DNA from: Dictyoglomaceae bacterium
GTDB taxonomy: Bacteria; Dictyoglomota; Dictyoglomia; Dictyoglomales; Dictyoglomaceae
Direction: 5' to 3'
Assembly (NCBI GenBank): GCA_028276205.1
Contig: JAPYWU010000003.1
Span: 1 to 27,813 of the forward strand
DNA length: 27,813 nucleotides
Shown here: positions 1 through 8,132 of the stretch, piece after piece
Numbering within the stretch: position 1 is the first letter of the stretch
How the letters are laid out: each line of letters begins with the position of its first letter
Translations under genes and position numbers: made by a program
Notes under the pieces: model-generated
Databases searched by the model: none
What the model was told of the DNA's origin: nothing
What the model saw: only the letters and a program-made list of their open reading frames with translations

Positions 1-1832
1 TATTCTTTTACTCCAAATTTTTTAAATTTTACCTTGAATCCACCTTCCAAGAGAGCTTCTGCAATGATACTTCCAATTCCAGTATTTACATTATGATCTT
101 CATAGGTGATTACAAAGCCTGTTTTAACTGCTTCTTCTAAGGCTTTCCAATCTTTCTCCTTCGGAGATGTGAAATTAAATACTTTAACTTTGATTCCTTT
201 CTCCTTCAATTTTTCCCATACTTGTACTGCTCTAAATACCATAGGTCCACAAGCTATGATCGCCGCTTTGTCTCCATCTCTTACTTTTTCCATCTTTCCA
301 TATATGAATTCATAATTTCCACCATACAAAGGATTTCCTTCCTCATCCGTAATTATAGGTGTTACAGATCTTCCCATAGCTACTAAGAAGTTTCCAAATT
401 CTTTTGCTACGTATCTTATTACTCTGTCTGTTTGATTGCCATCCGCTGGAATTATAATTTTAAATCCAAAGAGATTTCTAAATGTACCAATATAATCTAT
501 ACATTGATGGGTTTTTCCATCTTCTCCCACATCAAGTCCACAATGAGTTACTACTACTTTTAAATTTGTGTAATTAATATCGTTTAAGCGATGTTGATTA
601 TAAGTTTCATCAACTCCAAAGACTCCAAAGTCTGCAAAGAAGGTTATAACTCCCTGAGAGGAAAGAGCTCCTGATAGAGTGGCAGAATTATGTTCTTGTA
701 TACCTGCCTCAAAGAAGTTTTCTGGAGCAATTTTCCCAAATTCATGGGTTCTTACCGATTCCATAAGATCGCAATCAACCACTGCAATAGGGGTCTTTCC
801 TTCTTTACCTACGTTTAGTTTGGCAAGATCTGCTAATGCTTTTCCAAAAGCTCCTCTATTATCAATCTTTGCATCTTTATCATAAGTGATAGGTGTACCA
901 GTATCAATATTCACAGGATATGGCTCTACTATATGTTTATCTTTTGGCTTAAAGTTCTCCCTCATAGCCTTATATTTTTCAAGATCATCTTCAATTCCAA
1001 GTTCTTCAATGGCTTTTTTGTATTCATCAGGCTTCAAAGCTCTTCCATGAAATTCAAATTTATTCTCCATAAAGGATACACCTTTACCCATAACTGTATG
1101 AGCTAATATGGCGGTTGGTTTTTCATCATATACAGCTTGTCTTATAGCTTTGTATAAAGCTTGTAGATCATGTCCATCTACCTCTATTACTTCCCATCCA
1201 TCAGAAAGATAGTTTTCTTTTATATTTTGAGGCATGATTTCAGATAATGGTCCCGAAAGCTGTAGTTTGTTATAGTCAATTAAGACTGTTAAATTTGATA
1301 GATTATATTTTTTAGCAAATCTTCTTGCCTCTGATATTTGTCCCTTTTGTTGTTCTCCATCTCCCATTACTACAAATACATGGAAATCTTTTTTTAGAAG
1401 TTTTGCAGAAAGTGCCATTCCACAACCAGCAGAAAGTCCTTGCCCTAAATTACCTGTACTCCATTCTACTCCTGGTACATATCTTTCCACATGTCCTTCA
1501 AATATACTTCCTGCAAGCCTAAAATAGGCAATAGCTTCCTCTATATTGAAGAAACCAAGATTACCTAAGGCTGAGTATACTCCTGGAGAAGTATGTCCGT
1601 GACTGATAATAATTCTATCTCTGTCAGGATTCTTTGGGTTTTGAGGATCTACATTTGCAAAATAATAAAGGGTTAAATACATTTCAATGGATGACATGGA
1701 ACCTCCAGGATGCCCAGATCCTGCCAATGTGGTCATTTTTAATATGTCGCCTCTACATTTGTGGGCTAATTGTTTTAAGTATTGTAGATCTTTTTCATCC
1801 ATTTGAGGTTCAGTAAAACGATTTCTTCTCAT
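1..1832 (-). CDS. tkt: Transketolase, 3' end cut by the window edge
   Basis: Transketolase moves two-carbon ketol units between sugar phosphates in the non-oxidative pentose phosphate pathway, using thiamine diphosphate. About 610 residues are visible, covering the N-terminal TPP domain, the pyrimidine-binding domain and most of the C-terminal domain. Seen: the GSGHPGGS motif near the N terminus, the TGNLGQGLS motif, and G157-D158-G159 beginning the TPP/metal motif. The second half contains the EAGIQEHN stretch typical of the Pyr domain. The open reading frame runs off base 1, so probably only a short C-terminal tail is missing. The ATG at 1832-1830 is chosen because AAGGAGGTGC lies just upstream, at 1841-1850. 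It follows nadE by 43 bases on the same strand, so it is likely in one operon with nadE and the M48 protease. The product is very likely correct. DXS is unlikely because the domain motifs are those of transketolase. Confidence 0.93.
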   Translation of the reverse strand, partial: MRRNRFTEPQMDEKDLQYLKQLAHKCRGDILKMTTLAGSGHPGGSMSSIEMYLTLYYFANVDPQNPKNPDRDRIIISHGHTSPGVYSALGNLGFFNIEEAIAYFRLAGSIFEGHVERYVPGVEWSTGNLGQGLSAGCGMALSAKLLKKDFHVFVVMGDGEQQKGQISEARRFAKKYNLSNLTVLIDYNKLQLSGPLSEIMPQNIKENYLSDGWEVIEVDGHDLQALYKAIRQAVYDEKPTAILAHTVMGKGVSFMENKFEFHGRALKPDEYKKAIEELGIEDDLEKYKAMRENFKPKDKHIVEPYPVNIDTGTPITYDKDAKIDNRGAFGKALADLAKLNVGKEGKTPIAVVDCDLMESVRTHEFGKIAPENFFEAGIQEHNSATLSGALSSQGVITFFADFGVFGVDETYNQHRLNDINYTNLKVVVTHCGLDVGEDGKTHQCIDYIGTFRNLFGFKIIIPADGNQTDRVIRYVAKEFGNFLVAMGRSVTPIITDEEGNPLYGGNYEFIYGKMEKVRDGDKAAIIACGPMVFRAVQVWEKLKEKGIKVKVFNFTSPKEKDWKALEEAVKTGFVITYEDHNVNTGIGSIIAEALLEGGFKVKFKKFGVKE

Positions 1833-1875
1833 TAAAATTAGCACCTCCTTTTTTATATTAATCTAAAGAATTATA

Positions 1876-3453
1876 TCATATTATTTTATAAACTAAAGGT
1901 AAGATCCTTTCTCTTAAAGGATTTTTTGATCTGATTCTTAGTACTGGTGGGATTTGTCTTCTCTTATATTCACTTTTTTCAACTTTTTCTATAACACTTC
2001 TCACTATATCCTTGGGGAATCCTAAATTTATGATTTCTTCTTCTGATTTATTTTCGTCCACATATGCGGTAAGAATAGGATCTAATATGGAGTAGGGTGG
2101 AAGAGAATCTTCATCTTTTTGATTTGGACGTAATTCTGCAGAGGGTGCTTTCATAATAATATTTTTGGGTATTATTTCACTTTCTTTATTTATATATTCT
2201 GCCAATTTATATACTGTAGTTTTATATATATCACCGATAACCTCCAAACTTCCAGCTGTATCACCATAAAGGGTGCAATAACCTGTAAGAGCTTCAGATC
2301 TATTTCCTGTTGCAAGAACAATATAATTTTCTCTATTTGATATGAACATCAGTAGATTTCCTCTTATACGAGATTGTAAATTTTCTTCTGCTATATCCAT
2401 AATAGGAGATGGAGAGGGATTTAATTCTTTTAAGTAGGAATAAAATATGTCTTTTATAGATACAATCCTAAAATTTATATTTAAATTTTTTGAAAGTTCC
2501 TTAGCATCTTCAATACTTTCTTTTGATGTATATATGGAAGGCATACTTACTCCCAATACTTTTTCTTCCCTTAGAGCTTCCTTAGCAATACAAGCTACAA
2601 CTGCAGAATCTATTCCTCCCGAAAGACCTATAACAGCTTTTTCAAAGCCAGATTTTCTAAAGTAATCTCTTACCCCTAAAACTAAACCGTTGTATATAAA
2701 AGAGATGTCTTCCTCTTTATAAGAATTTAACGATAGATTTTCCAAATTTATGGTTGTTATATCCTCCTCAAAAATCTTACTTTCAAAAATCAAGTCTCCT
2801 TTTTCTGAAATTATAAAACTACCACCTTCAAAGATTAATTCTCCGTTTCCCCCAACTTGATTTACATATATAATCTTTTTGTTGAAGTTCTTAGCTATAT
2901 TTTTGACTTTTTCAATTTTTTCCTTTCTTTTTCCCAGATAATAAAAAGAAGAGGAAAGCATAATAATTAGGTCAACCTGATAGAGATATTCTTTTAAGGA
3001 TACGATATTATCACACTGTAAAAGGTCATCTCCTATAAATATACCTATTTTATGATTATTAAATTCTATAAATTCTGGATTACCACATTGGAAATAAAGA
3101 TTTTGTAATAAAGGATCCTTAGCAAAAAGGAATTTATCTACTCTACTTAAAGTATTTTTATAAAATAAATAGGCACTATTATAAATTCCATGAGAAGTAT
3201 AATAAGGAGATCCTATTAAAATACCTATTGGATAATTTTTTCTTAGGATTTTTTCTATACTATTTTCTATTTTTTCCTTTATGTTTTTCCTATTTAATAG
3301 ATCAAAAGGTGGAAAACCCAATATGGACATTTCTGGAAATACAATTAAATCGGAATTGTCTTTAATTCCCTTCTCTATAGCTAATTCTATTTTGTCAAAA
3401 TTTTTCTCAACATCTCCTATGGTAGGGTTAATTTGAGCTATTGTTATTTTCAT
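1876..3453 (-). CDS. nadE: NAD+ synthase with N-terminal nitrilase-fold domain (glutaminase site degenerate)
   Basis: This enzyme amidates nicotinate adenine dinucleotide to NAD+, using ATP and ammonia. Its 525 residues have the long-form layout: a nitrilase-fold amidase domain (about 1-240) and a PP-loop ATPase synthase domain (about 255-525). Seen: S278-GGID-S283, the PP-loop, and the downstream motifs NRSEALTGYCT, GDTAGS and PSAELRP of NadE. The amidase domain keeps E41 (FPE) and a Lys near 107. At the site where the family has its nucleophilic Cys (consensus I-C-E/D-D) this protein reads I140-G141-D142-D143, so the glutaminase is probably dead and free ammonia may be used. The start is set by GGGAGGG five bases before the ATG, inside the last codons of the upstream protease gene; the overlap is 26 bases and suggests translational coupling. 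Family assignment is secure; loss of glutaminase activity is inferred. Confidence 0.93.
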   Translation of the reverse strand: MKITIAQINPTIGDVEKNFDKIELAIEKGIKDNSDLIVFPEMSILGFPPFDLLNRKNIKEKIENSIEKILRKNYPIGILIGSPYYTSHGIYNSAYLFYKNTLSRVDKFLFAKDPLLQNLYFQCGNPEFIEFNNHKIGIFIGDDLLQCDNIVSLKEYLYQVDLIIMLSSSFYYLGKRKEKIEKVKNIAKNFNKKIIYVNQVGGNGELIFEGGSFIISEKGDLIFESKIFEEDITTINLENLSLNSYKEEDISFIYNGLVLGVRDYFRKSGFEKAVIGLSGGIDSAVVACIAKEALREEKVLGVSMPSIYTSKESIEDAKELSKNLNINFRIVSIKDIFYSYLKELNPSPSPIMDIAEENLQSRIRGNLLMFISNRENYIVLATGNRSEALTGYCTLYGDTAGSLEVIGDIYKTTVYKLAEYINKESEIIPKNIIMKAPSAELRPNQKDEDSLPPYSILDPILTAYVDENKSEEEIINLGFPKDIVRSVIEKVEKSEYKRRQIPPVLRIRSKNPLRERILPLVYKII

Positions 3454-4684
3454 TTTTACCCTCCCTTTCTAAGGTTAATAGATAATAGATTCTTTCTGAA
3501 GGCGTTGGATGTGAGTAATACCAGGTCCTATATAATGGATCGGGATAAAGATTTGAAAGATTTTCTTTCGCTAATCTTTTTAAAGTATTTATTAGTGGAT
3601 AGGGAGTTCCAATAAGTTCTGCAGAGAATCTATCAGCGGAGTATTCCATTTTTCTTGATAATAAATTTACTAAGGGGGTTAAAAAGTAAAAGAGAGAGGA
3701 AACAAAGATAAAGGCATAGGTGAGGAGAGTAAATTCCTTTTGTACCCCAAAGTATTTACTTATAGGTGCAAATTTAAAGATAATGAAAGTTATATAGATA
3801 TAGAAAACATAAAATATTATTGAAGTTAGCATTGAAATAGTAATATGCCTCTTTTTATAATGTCCTAATTCATGGGCAAAAATAGCAAGGATTTCCTCTT
3901 GAGGATATGAGAGTAGTGTATCATAAAGTACTACTCTTTTGGATTTACCAAAACCTGTAAAGTAAGCATTTTGCTTTCTCGTTCTTTTTGATGCATCCAT
4001 TACAAAGACTTGTTTTATATTGAAGCCTACCCTTTTTGCAAGGTCTACAATCTTTTTTCTCAAATCCTCATCTTCCAAGGGAGTAAATTTATTGAAAATT
4101 GGTGCAATTAATATAGGGTAGATATATACCATAATGATTTCAAATACTATTATTACTAAGGCAAATTTCCACCAGAAATTTGGATCCGATTTGATGATAT
4201 AAAGAAGTATAGAAAGAATTGGTGTACCTAAGATTATGGAGAGGATAATTGATTTTATAAGATCAAGAATAAATATTTTAGGAGTCATGGTGTTAAAGCC
4301 ATATTTATTTTCTATTACAAAATTGTAATATAAATCAAAGGGTATAGAAATAATCAAGTTTATAAGACCAAATATTCCAAAGAATAAAAGACCTTGTAGA
4401 ATAAAGGATGATGTTATAGATAAGACAAATTTTTCAATATATGGATAGAGGATAAAAATAAATAAAAGAGTAAAAATGAAATCAAAAGCTTTAGACCATA
4501 GATTAAATATAACCCTATCTTTTAAATAACTTTGGGATTTTTTAAAGTCTTCATCAGTAATGATATCCTTAAATATATCAGGGACTTCTTTATGAGAAAG
4601 AGCGTATTTCAGATTTCTTATATCTAAATAAAAATCAATTATTTCTTTTATAACTAAAACTAAAAGAAAGAGTCCTAAAAACAT
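3428..4684 (-). CDS. M48-family (Ste24/HtpX-like) integral membrane zinc metalloprotease
   Basis: This is probably a membrane-embedded zinc endopeptidase acting on membrane or misfolded proteins. It is related to the CAAX prenyl protease Ste24, though bacteria of this kind need not have prenylated substrates. Using the ATG at 4684 it has 418 residues, the normal Ste24 size. Seen: H271-E-L-G-H275 (HEXXH), the third zinc ligand E347 in MEYSAD with D351 four residues on, and several hydrophobic segments before and after the zinc site. An upstream start at 4840 is open but would run through the divergent lacI-type gene. I reject it because GGAGGTGG sits nine bases before the ATG at 4684. The gene overlaps nadE by 26 bases. 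There is an 82-base gap to the divergent regulator, so both promoters must lie there. Confidence 0.9.
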   Translation of the reverse strand: MFLGLFLLVLVIKEIIDFYLDIRNLKYALSHKEVPDIFKDIITDEDFKKSQSYLKDRVIFNLWSKAFDFIFTLLFIFILYPYIEKFVLSITSSFILQGLLFFGIFGLINLIISIPFDLYYNFVIENKYGFNTMTPKIFILDLIKSIILSIILGTPILSILLYIIKSDPNFWWKFALVIIVFEIIMVYIYPILIAPIFNKFTPLEDEDLRKKIVDLAKRVGFNIKQVFVMDASKRTRKQNAYFTGFGKSKRVVLYDTLLSYPQEEILAIFAHELGHYKKRHITISMLTSIIFYVFYIYITFIIFKFAPISKYFGVQKEFTLLTYAFIFVSSLFYFLTPLVNLLSRKMEYSADRFSAELIGTPYPLINTLKRLAKENLSNLYPDPLYRTWYYSHPTPSERIYYLLTLEREGKNENNNSSN

Positions 4685-4711
4685 ACTTTTATTCCACCTC
4701 CAATAAAAAAA

Positions 4712-4736
4712 TCTTTTAAAATTATATAATAAAAGA
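4712..4736. promoter_or_regulatory. Inverted repeat in divergent promoter region, possible operator
   Basis: TCTTTT (4712-4717) is mirrored by AAAAGA (4731-4736) around the AT-palindromic core ATTATATAAT (4721-4730). That core also supplies TATAAT-like -10 boxes on both strands. It is the only symmetric element between the M48 protease gene and the lacI-type gene, so it could be an operator or simply overlapping promoters. It lacks the central CG usual in LacI-family operators, and no convincing -35 boxes are seen. Confidence 0.3.
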
Positions 4737-4766
4737 CAAAAATATGTTAGTAAGGAGAATTTTCCT

Positions 4767-5801
4767 ATGAAAAAGAAGAAGGTAATCACTATTAAGGATA
4801 TAGCAAAGGAGGCTAATGTAAGTCCTACTACTGTATCCAATGTAATTCATGGAAATTATCAACATGTATCTATGGAAACAGTAAAGAAGATTCAAAGGCT
4901 TATTGAGGAGAAAGGTTATATACCTAATATGCTTGCTAGGTCTTTAGTAAAAAGAAATTCTAAGATTGTAGGGGTAATAAATTGTCTTATACCAACAGAA
5001 AGGGGAAGCTTTATTCAAGATCCTTTTCATACCGCATTTTTGGGTGGGGTTGAGAAAGAATTAAGTAGAAGAGGTTATTTTATAATGTTAAGAACGGTTA
5101 ATAAGAAGGATGAGCTTATTACCCTTTTAAGAACTTGGAATTTGGAAGGAGTTATTATGACAGGGGTTTTTGAAGACGAATTTTATTCTGCTTTAAAGAC
5201 TGCAGAGATTCCAGTAGTACTTATTGATAGTTATGTGGATGATGAGTCCTTTATAAAGGTTGGATTAGAAGATTTTAAAGGTGGATATCTTGCTACTAAG
5301 TATTTGATTGATAGGGGACATGAAAATATTGTTTTTGTGTCTCCTAAGATAAAACCAAAAGGAGTTTTAGAGGAAAGATTTAAGGGTTATAAAAAAGCTT
5401 TAGAGGAACACAATATTCCATTTAGAAGAGAAAATGTGTATGAACATGGGACACGTATTGATGAGTGTATTTCTTTAGGAAGAGAACTTTCTAAAAGGAA
5501 GGATATTACTGCTATATTTGCTACCGCAGATATAATGGCAGCAGGTATTATGAGTGGACTTATAGAAAAGGGTGTAAGAATTCCAGATGATATATCAATA
5601 GTGGGATTTGATGATCTGGAAATAAGTTTACTTACTACTCCAAGACTTACTACTGTTCATCAGGATGTTGAGATGAAGGGTATTATTTTTGCAAGAATGT
5701 TGATTGACTATATTGAAGGAATACCATTAGAGAATAAGAAGGTTATACTTCCAGTTAGGATGGTAGAGAGAGAAAGTGTTAGAGTTTTGAAGAAAAGATG
5801 A
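4767..5801 (+). CDS. LacI/GalR-family transcriptional regulator (first copy)
   Basis: This is a DNA-binding regulator of 344 residues. The N-terminal helix-turn-helix (about residues 6-30, TIKDIAKEANVSPTTVSNVI) and hinge are followed by a periplasmic-binding-protein-like sugar sensor domain (about 65-340). The stretch ending IVGFDDLEISLLTTPRLTTV is the usual LacI-family C-subdomain motif. The start is supported by TAAGGAG about eight bases upstream and by the HTH beginning near residue 6. No sugar gene lies next to it on the same strand. The divergent neighbour is the M48 protease, and downstream there is a transposase relic, so its targets cannot be read from context. Its HTH recognition helix (SPTTVSNVIHG) differs from that of the second LacI protein in this window (SIATVSRVLNN), so a different operator is expected. 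Family is certain; the effector is unknown. Confidence 0.92.
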   Translation: MKKKKVITIKDIAKEANVSPTTVSNVIHGNYQHVSMETVKKIQRLIEEKGYIPNMLARSLVKRNSKIVGVINCLIPTERGSFIQDPFHTAFLGGVEKELSRRGYFIMLRTVNKKDELITLLRTWNLEGVIMTGVFEDEFYSALKTAEIPVVLIDSYVDDESFIKVGLEDFKGGYLATKYLIDRGHENIVFVSPKIKPKGVLEERFKGYKKALEEHNIPFRRENVYEHGTRIDECISLGRELSKRKDITAIFATADIMAAGIMSGLIEKGVRIPDDISIVGFDDLEISLLTTPRLTTVHQDVEMKGIIFARMLIDYIEGIPLENKKVILPVRMVERESVRVLKKR

Positions 5802-6243
5802 AAAATTTTTTGATATGATGTGGATATTGCAGTTATTTTATATTAATATTGAGAATGTTCTAAAAATTCCTATATAAGAAAAGAAAAGACTAATCGCTTC
5901 CTCTTCTTTTCACATTCACAAATACACTCTCTATTCTATTTCTTTCTTTATACACTCTTCTATCCTCTGTATATCTTTTTATACTTTGTCTCCTATAAAA
6001 TATTCACCATTAATCTCTATACCTCCCTCTATAATCTCTTTTGCTATCTTTACTTTACTCTCATAGGCTTTTCCTGCCTTAACCCCTCATCCCTATGTTC
6101 TTCTTTATGTCCTTCCTTATGAATCTGTAATTAAGATTTGAGATATGAGATTCTTTCTTTATTCTTTCCTTTTGATTACATGAAAAGAAGAGCTGTAAAG
6201 ATAATATTAAGTTTCCAAATTTATTGAACATTATCCTCCGTTC
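5802..6243. other. Long gene-free stretch between lacI-type gene and padR-type gene
   Basis: No intact reading frame is supported here. On the minus strand the middle part (5890-6083) reads as a broken transposase C terminus. Around 6090-6180 a further minus-strand open stretch in another frame may be more of the same relic, but I do not recognise it. The lacI-type gene has no hairpin terminator after it. I see no insertion-sequence ends. Confidence 0.5.
5890..6083 (-). pseudogene. Decayed DDE transposase C-terminal remnant
   Basis: The minus strand translates, in two frames joined by a frameshift near 6000, to a recognisable transposase C terminus. The first part includes SKVKIAKEIIEGG and the catalytic-region GEYFIGDK. 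After the shift it continues YKERNRIESVFVNVKRRGSD and stops at 5890. The I-E-S-V-F stretch followed by K-R-R is where the last acidic residue of the DDE triad lies in DDE_Tnp_1-type (IS4/IS5-like) transposases, and the IGDK aspartate would be the preceding one. The N-terminal half, the glycine-tyrosine after GDK, and any terminal inverted repeats are gone. It is certainly not functional. The family is assigned from motifs by eye, so the IS group is uncertain. Confidence 0.5.
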
Positions 6244-6272
6244 TTGACAAAAATATTTAAATGGTATATATA
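6244..6272 (+). promoter_or_regulatory. Sigma-70-type promoter of padR-like gene
   Basis: TTGACA at 6244-6249 is a perfect -35 box. A 17-base spacer leads to TATATA at 6267-6272. The transcript would start near 6279, some 30 bases before the ATG at 6309. The region 6265-6295 is rich in ATAT repeats, a plausible place for autoregulatory PadR binding. Confidence 0.7.
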
Positions 6273-6308
6273 TTAAAATTGGATATATGATATATGGAGG
6301 GATGGACT

Positions 6309-6671
6309 ATGAAAAGATGCAATGTAAGATCTACAGGTCTTTCTCCTACCTTCTGGTTAAGGGCATGGATAATAATTTCTTTATCAGATAGAGAACTCCA
6401 CGGATACGAACTCATCTCAAGTCTTAGTGAAGCTTTTCCAGGTATTATTACACCAGGTATAGGTGGAATGGGAAGAGGTTATAGGATTTTAAGGGAGTTG
6501 GAAGAAGAAGGTATTATTATTGGTAGATGGAGTATGGAAGGAACAGGTCCTGCTAAGAAGGTATATCGTCTAACGGATGAAGGAGAGAAGCTTAGGGAAG
6601 AGATTATCAAGCATGTGGAAGGTATGAAGGATTATATAGATAAGTTTTTAGAGCTTGCCTCAAAGCTTTAA
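6309..6671 (+). CDS. PadR-family transcriptional regulator
   Basis: This is a small winged-helix DNA-binding protein of 120 residues. Seen in order: ELHGYELISSLSEAFPG (the PadR recognition region), a short glycine-rich turn, YRILRELEEEGIIIG, and AKKVYRLTDEGEKLREE (the wing), then a short C-terminal dimerisation helix. This matches the compact PadR-s1 type. I use the ATG at 6309 and not the in-frame ATG at 6294, because the GGAGG that serves as ribosome site (6296-6300) lies inside that extension, eight bases before 6309. PadR genes usually sit beside the drug exporter or stress gene they repress, but none is adjacent here. It is a single-gene unit ending exactly where the convergent hpt gene ends. 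The ligand is unknown. Confidence 0.85.
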   Translation: MKRCNVRSTGLSPTFWLRAWIIISLSDRELHGYELISSLSEAFPGIITPGIGGMGRGYRILRELEEEGIIIGRWSMEGTGPAKKVYRLTDEGEKLREEIIKHVEGMKDYIDKFLELASKL

Positions 6672-7196
6672 TTAAAATTCTTCTAAGATAGCTATAAACG
6701 GTAAATTTCTATATTTTTCTTTATAATCAAGCCCATATCCTATAACATAGTAATTTGGTATTTCAAAACCTTTATAATCTACTTCTATATCTATTATTCT
6801 TCTTCCTGGGCAATCAAGAAGAGTACATACTTTTATAGATCTTGGATTTCTTGTCTGGAGATTTCTTATTAAATAAGATAAGGTTAATCCGGTGTCTACA
6901 ATATCCTCTATTATTAATACGTCCTTTCCTAAGATATTTATGTCTAAGTCTTTTGTTATTCTAACGATTCCTTGATTGTTCTTGGATGAACCATAACTTA
7001 ATATGGAGATAAAGTCTAAAATAAAGGGAATTTTAATATTTCTTGTAAGATCAACGGTAAAATATACTGCTCCTTTTAAGACGCAAGCAAGTATAAGATC
7101 TTTGTCTTTATAATCTAAGCTTATTTCTTCTCCTAATTCTTTTATCCTTTTCTCAATATCTTCTTTTGTAAAAAGTATTTTTCCTATTTTTTCCAT
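6672..7196 (-). CDS. hpt: Hypoxanthine(-guanine) phosphoribosyltransferase
   Basis: This is a purine salvage enzyme that joins hypoxanthine or guanine to PRPP, giving IMP or GMP. The 174-residue length is normal. Seen: the PRPP-binding loop VLIIEDIVDTG with E97-D98 and D101, the ACVLKGAVYF motif near residue 38, and YVIGYGLDYKEKYRNLPFI near the C terminus, all typical of HPRT. It is the last gene of a three-gene minus-strand operon after the iron ADH and the kinase/nuclease-like fusion. Only four bases separate it from the upstream stop. No clear Shine-Dalgarno is visible, so translation is probably coupled to the upstream gene. It abuts the padR-type stop codon with no gap and no terminator. 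Confidence 0.93.
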   Translation of the reverse strand: MEKIGKILFTKEDIEKRIKELGEEISLDYKDKDLILACVLKGAVYFTVDLTRNIKIPFILDFISILSYGSSKNNQGIVRITKDLDINILGKDVLIIEDIVDTGLTLSYLIRNLQTRNPRSIKVCTLLDCPGRRIIDIEVDYKGFEIPNYYVIGYGLDYKEKYRNLPFIAILEEF

Positions 7197-7200
7197 ATTC

Positions 7201-8130
7201 CTATTTTATCTCTTTAATTCCATATTTTGATAAAAGTTTTTCATATTCTTTTCCATAAAATAACTTTATTTTTATATCTGGATATAGATTTTTTAATTTT
7301 TTTATCTTTTTTAGTTTTTCTCCCATAACCCTTGGTCTTTGTAATGTAAGTTCAATATATAGATCAAAATCAGGTAAATAAAAATCTGGGGTAAAGGATT
7401 CTACTACATTCCCATCATTGTCCCATTCCAATGGAAATGTTCTTGGTTCGTATTCCCATCTTATTTGATAAAAGGTTAGTATTTTGGCAAATTCCTCTTC
7501 GGTTTTATTAGCAAATTTGGGCTTTTGGGGAAGGGATAGCTGTTCTGGAGTATATATTTTTGACTCTTGCCTTTCTATTACCTTTTCAATGATAGCTTCT
7601 ATCTCCTCTGCAGTAAAAAAGGATCTATCAATAATTAAATGATATAGAGATGGGTCTTTCCAACTGTTTAAAAATAATGTATTATAGAAAATCTCTCTTG
7701 AGAAGTCTTTTTCTCTTATTAGTTCCAAGGCTTTTTCTTCAGAAAGAAGAAATTTATTGGTTAAGAATTTTATTCTATAGCTTAAAGGTGCAATTACATT
7801 AATATGGAAGGAATAATTTTCGTCTTTAAATAGAAATTGTCCCCCTCTTCCTAATAAAAAAATAATAGAATCTTTTTCTATATACTTTTTAACTATTCTT
7901 CTTACATGCTCTTTATAAGTTTCTATAAAATTGGGATCTCTAACTCCCTTTTCCAGTTCTTTCTCTTTATTCTCCAGTTCTTGAACATCATATCCTTCAA
8001 GAGCTAATTCTTCATGAATTCTTTTACGATCTAAAATTTCTCCATAAACTTTCTTTGATATTTTATTTATAATCTCATCTATATCTGTACCAAAATCCCT
8101 TGATATGGTTATGAGTCTTATTTTTACCAT
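7201..8130 (-). CDS. Fusion: cytidylate-kinase-like domain with PD-(D/E)XK-nuclease-like C-terminal domain
   Basis: The protein has 309 residues and two parts. Residues 1-190 resemble the cytidylate-kinase-like family (Pfam Cytidylate_kin2): ITISRDFG at the start, LLGRGGQFL near 92-100, an Ala-Pro-Leu-x-x-Arg stretch near 114-119, and LYHLIIDRSFF near 162-171. The nucleotide-binding loop, normally GSGGREI in that family, reads G14-TDIDEI-20, so phosphate binding looks lost. Residues 200-309 resemble a PD-(D/E)XK nuclease fold: a Glu-rich helix (E211-E213), P248-D249 in FTPDFYLP, then E260-x-T262 in YIELT, followed by a Lys-rich helix and KIKLFYG. The third motif has Thr in place of the usual Lys. 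The gene lies between an iron ADH and hpt, with gaps of two and four bases, so it is cotranscribed and possibly linked to nucleotide metabolism. Both domains are assigned by eye and the role is unknown. Confidence 0.65.
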   Translation of the reverse strand: MVKIRLITISRDFGTDIDEIINKISKKVYGEILDRKRIHEELALEGYDVQELENKEKELEKGVRDPNFIETYKEHVRRIVKKYIEKDSIIFLLGRGGQFLFKDENYSFHINVIAPLSYRIKFLTNKFLLSEEKALELIREKDFSREIFYNTLFLNSWKDPSLYHLIIDRSFFTAEEIEAIIEKVIERQESKIYTPEQLSLPQKPKFANKTEEEFAKILTFYQIRWEYEPRTFPLEWDNDGNVVESFTPDFYLPDFDLYIELTLQRPRVMGEKLKKIKKLKNLYPDIKIKLFYGKEYEKLLSKYGIKEIK

Positions 8131-8132
8131 TT

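Noticed and set aside
1325..1816. Short plus-strand frames within the transketolase region
   Set aside because: They are antisense to highly conserved transketolase motifs and have no supporting signals.
4685..4840. A 52-residue N-terminal extension of the M48 protease
   Set aside because: It would overlap the divergent lacI-like gene and its promoter. A strong GGAGGTGG site precedes the ATG at 4684, and the shorter protein has the usual Ste24 length.
6294..6308. Upstream ATG start for the padR-like gene
   Set aside because: The extension encodes the GGAGG that must serve as the ribosome site for the ATG at 6309.
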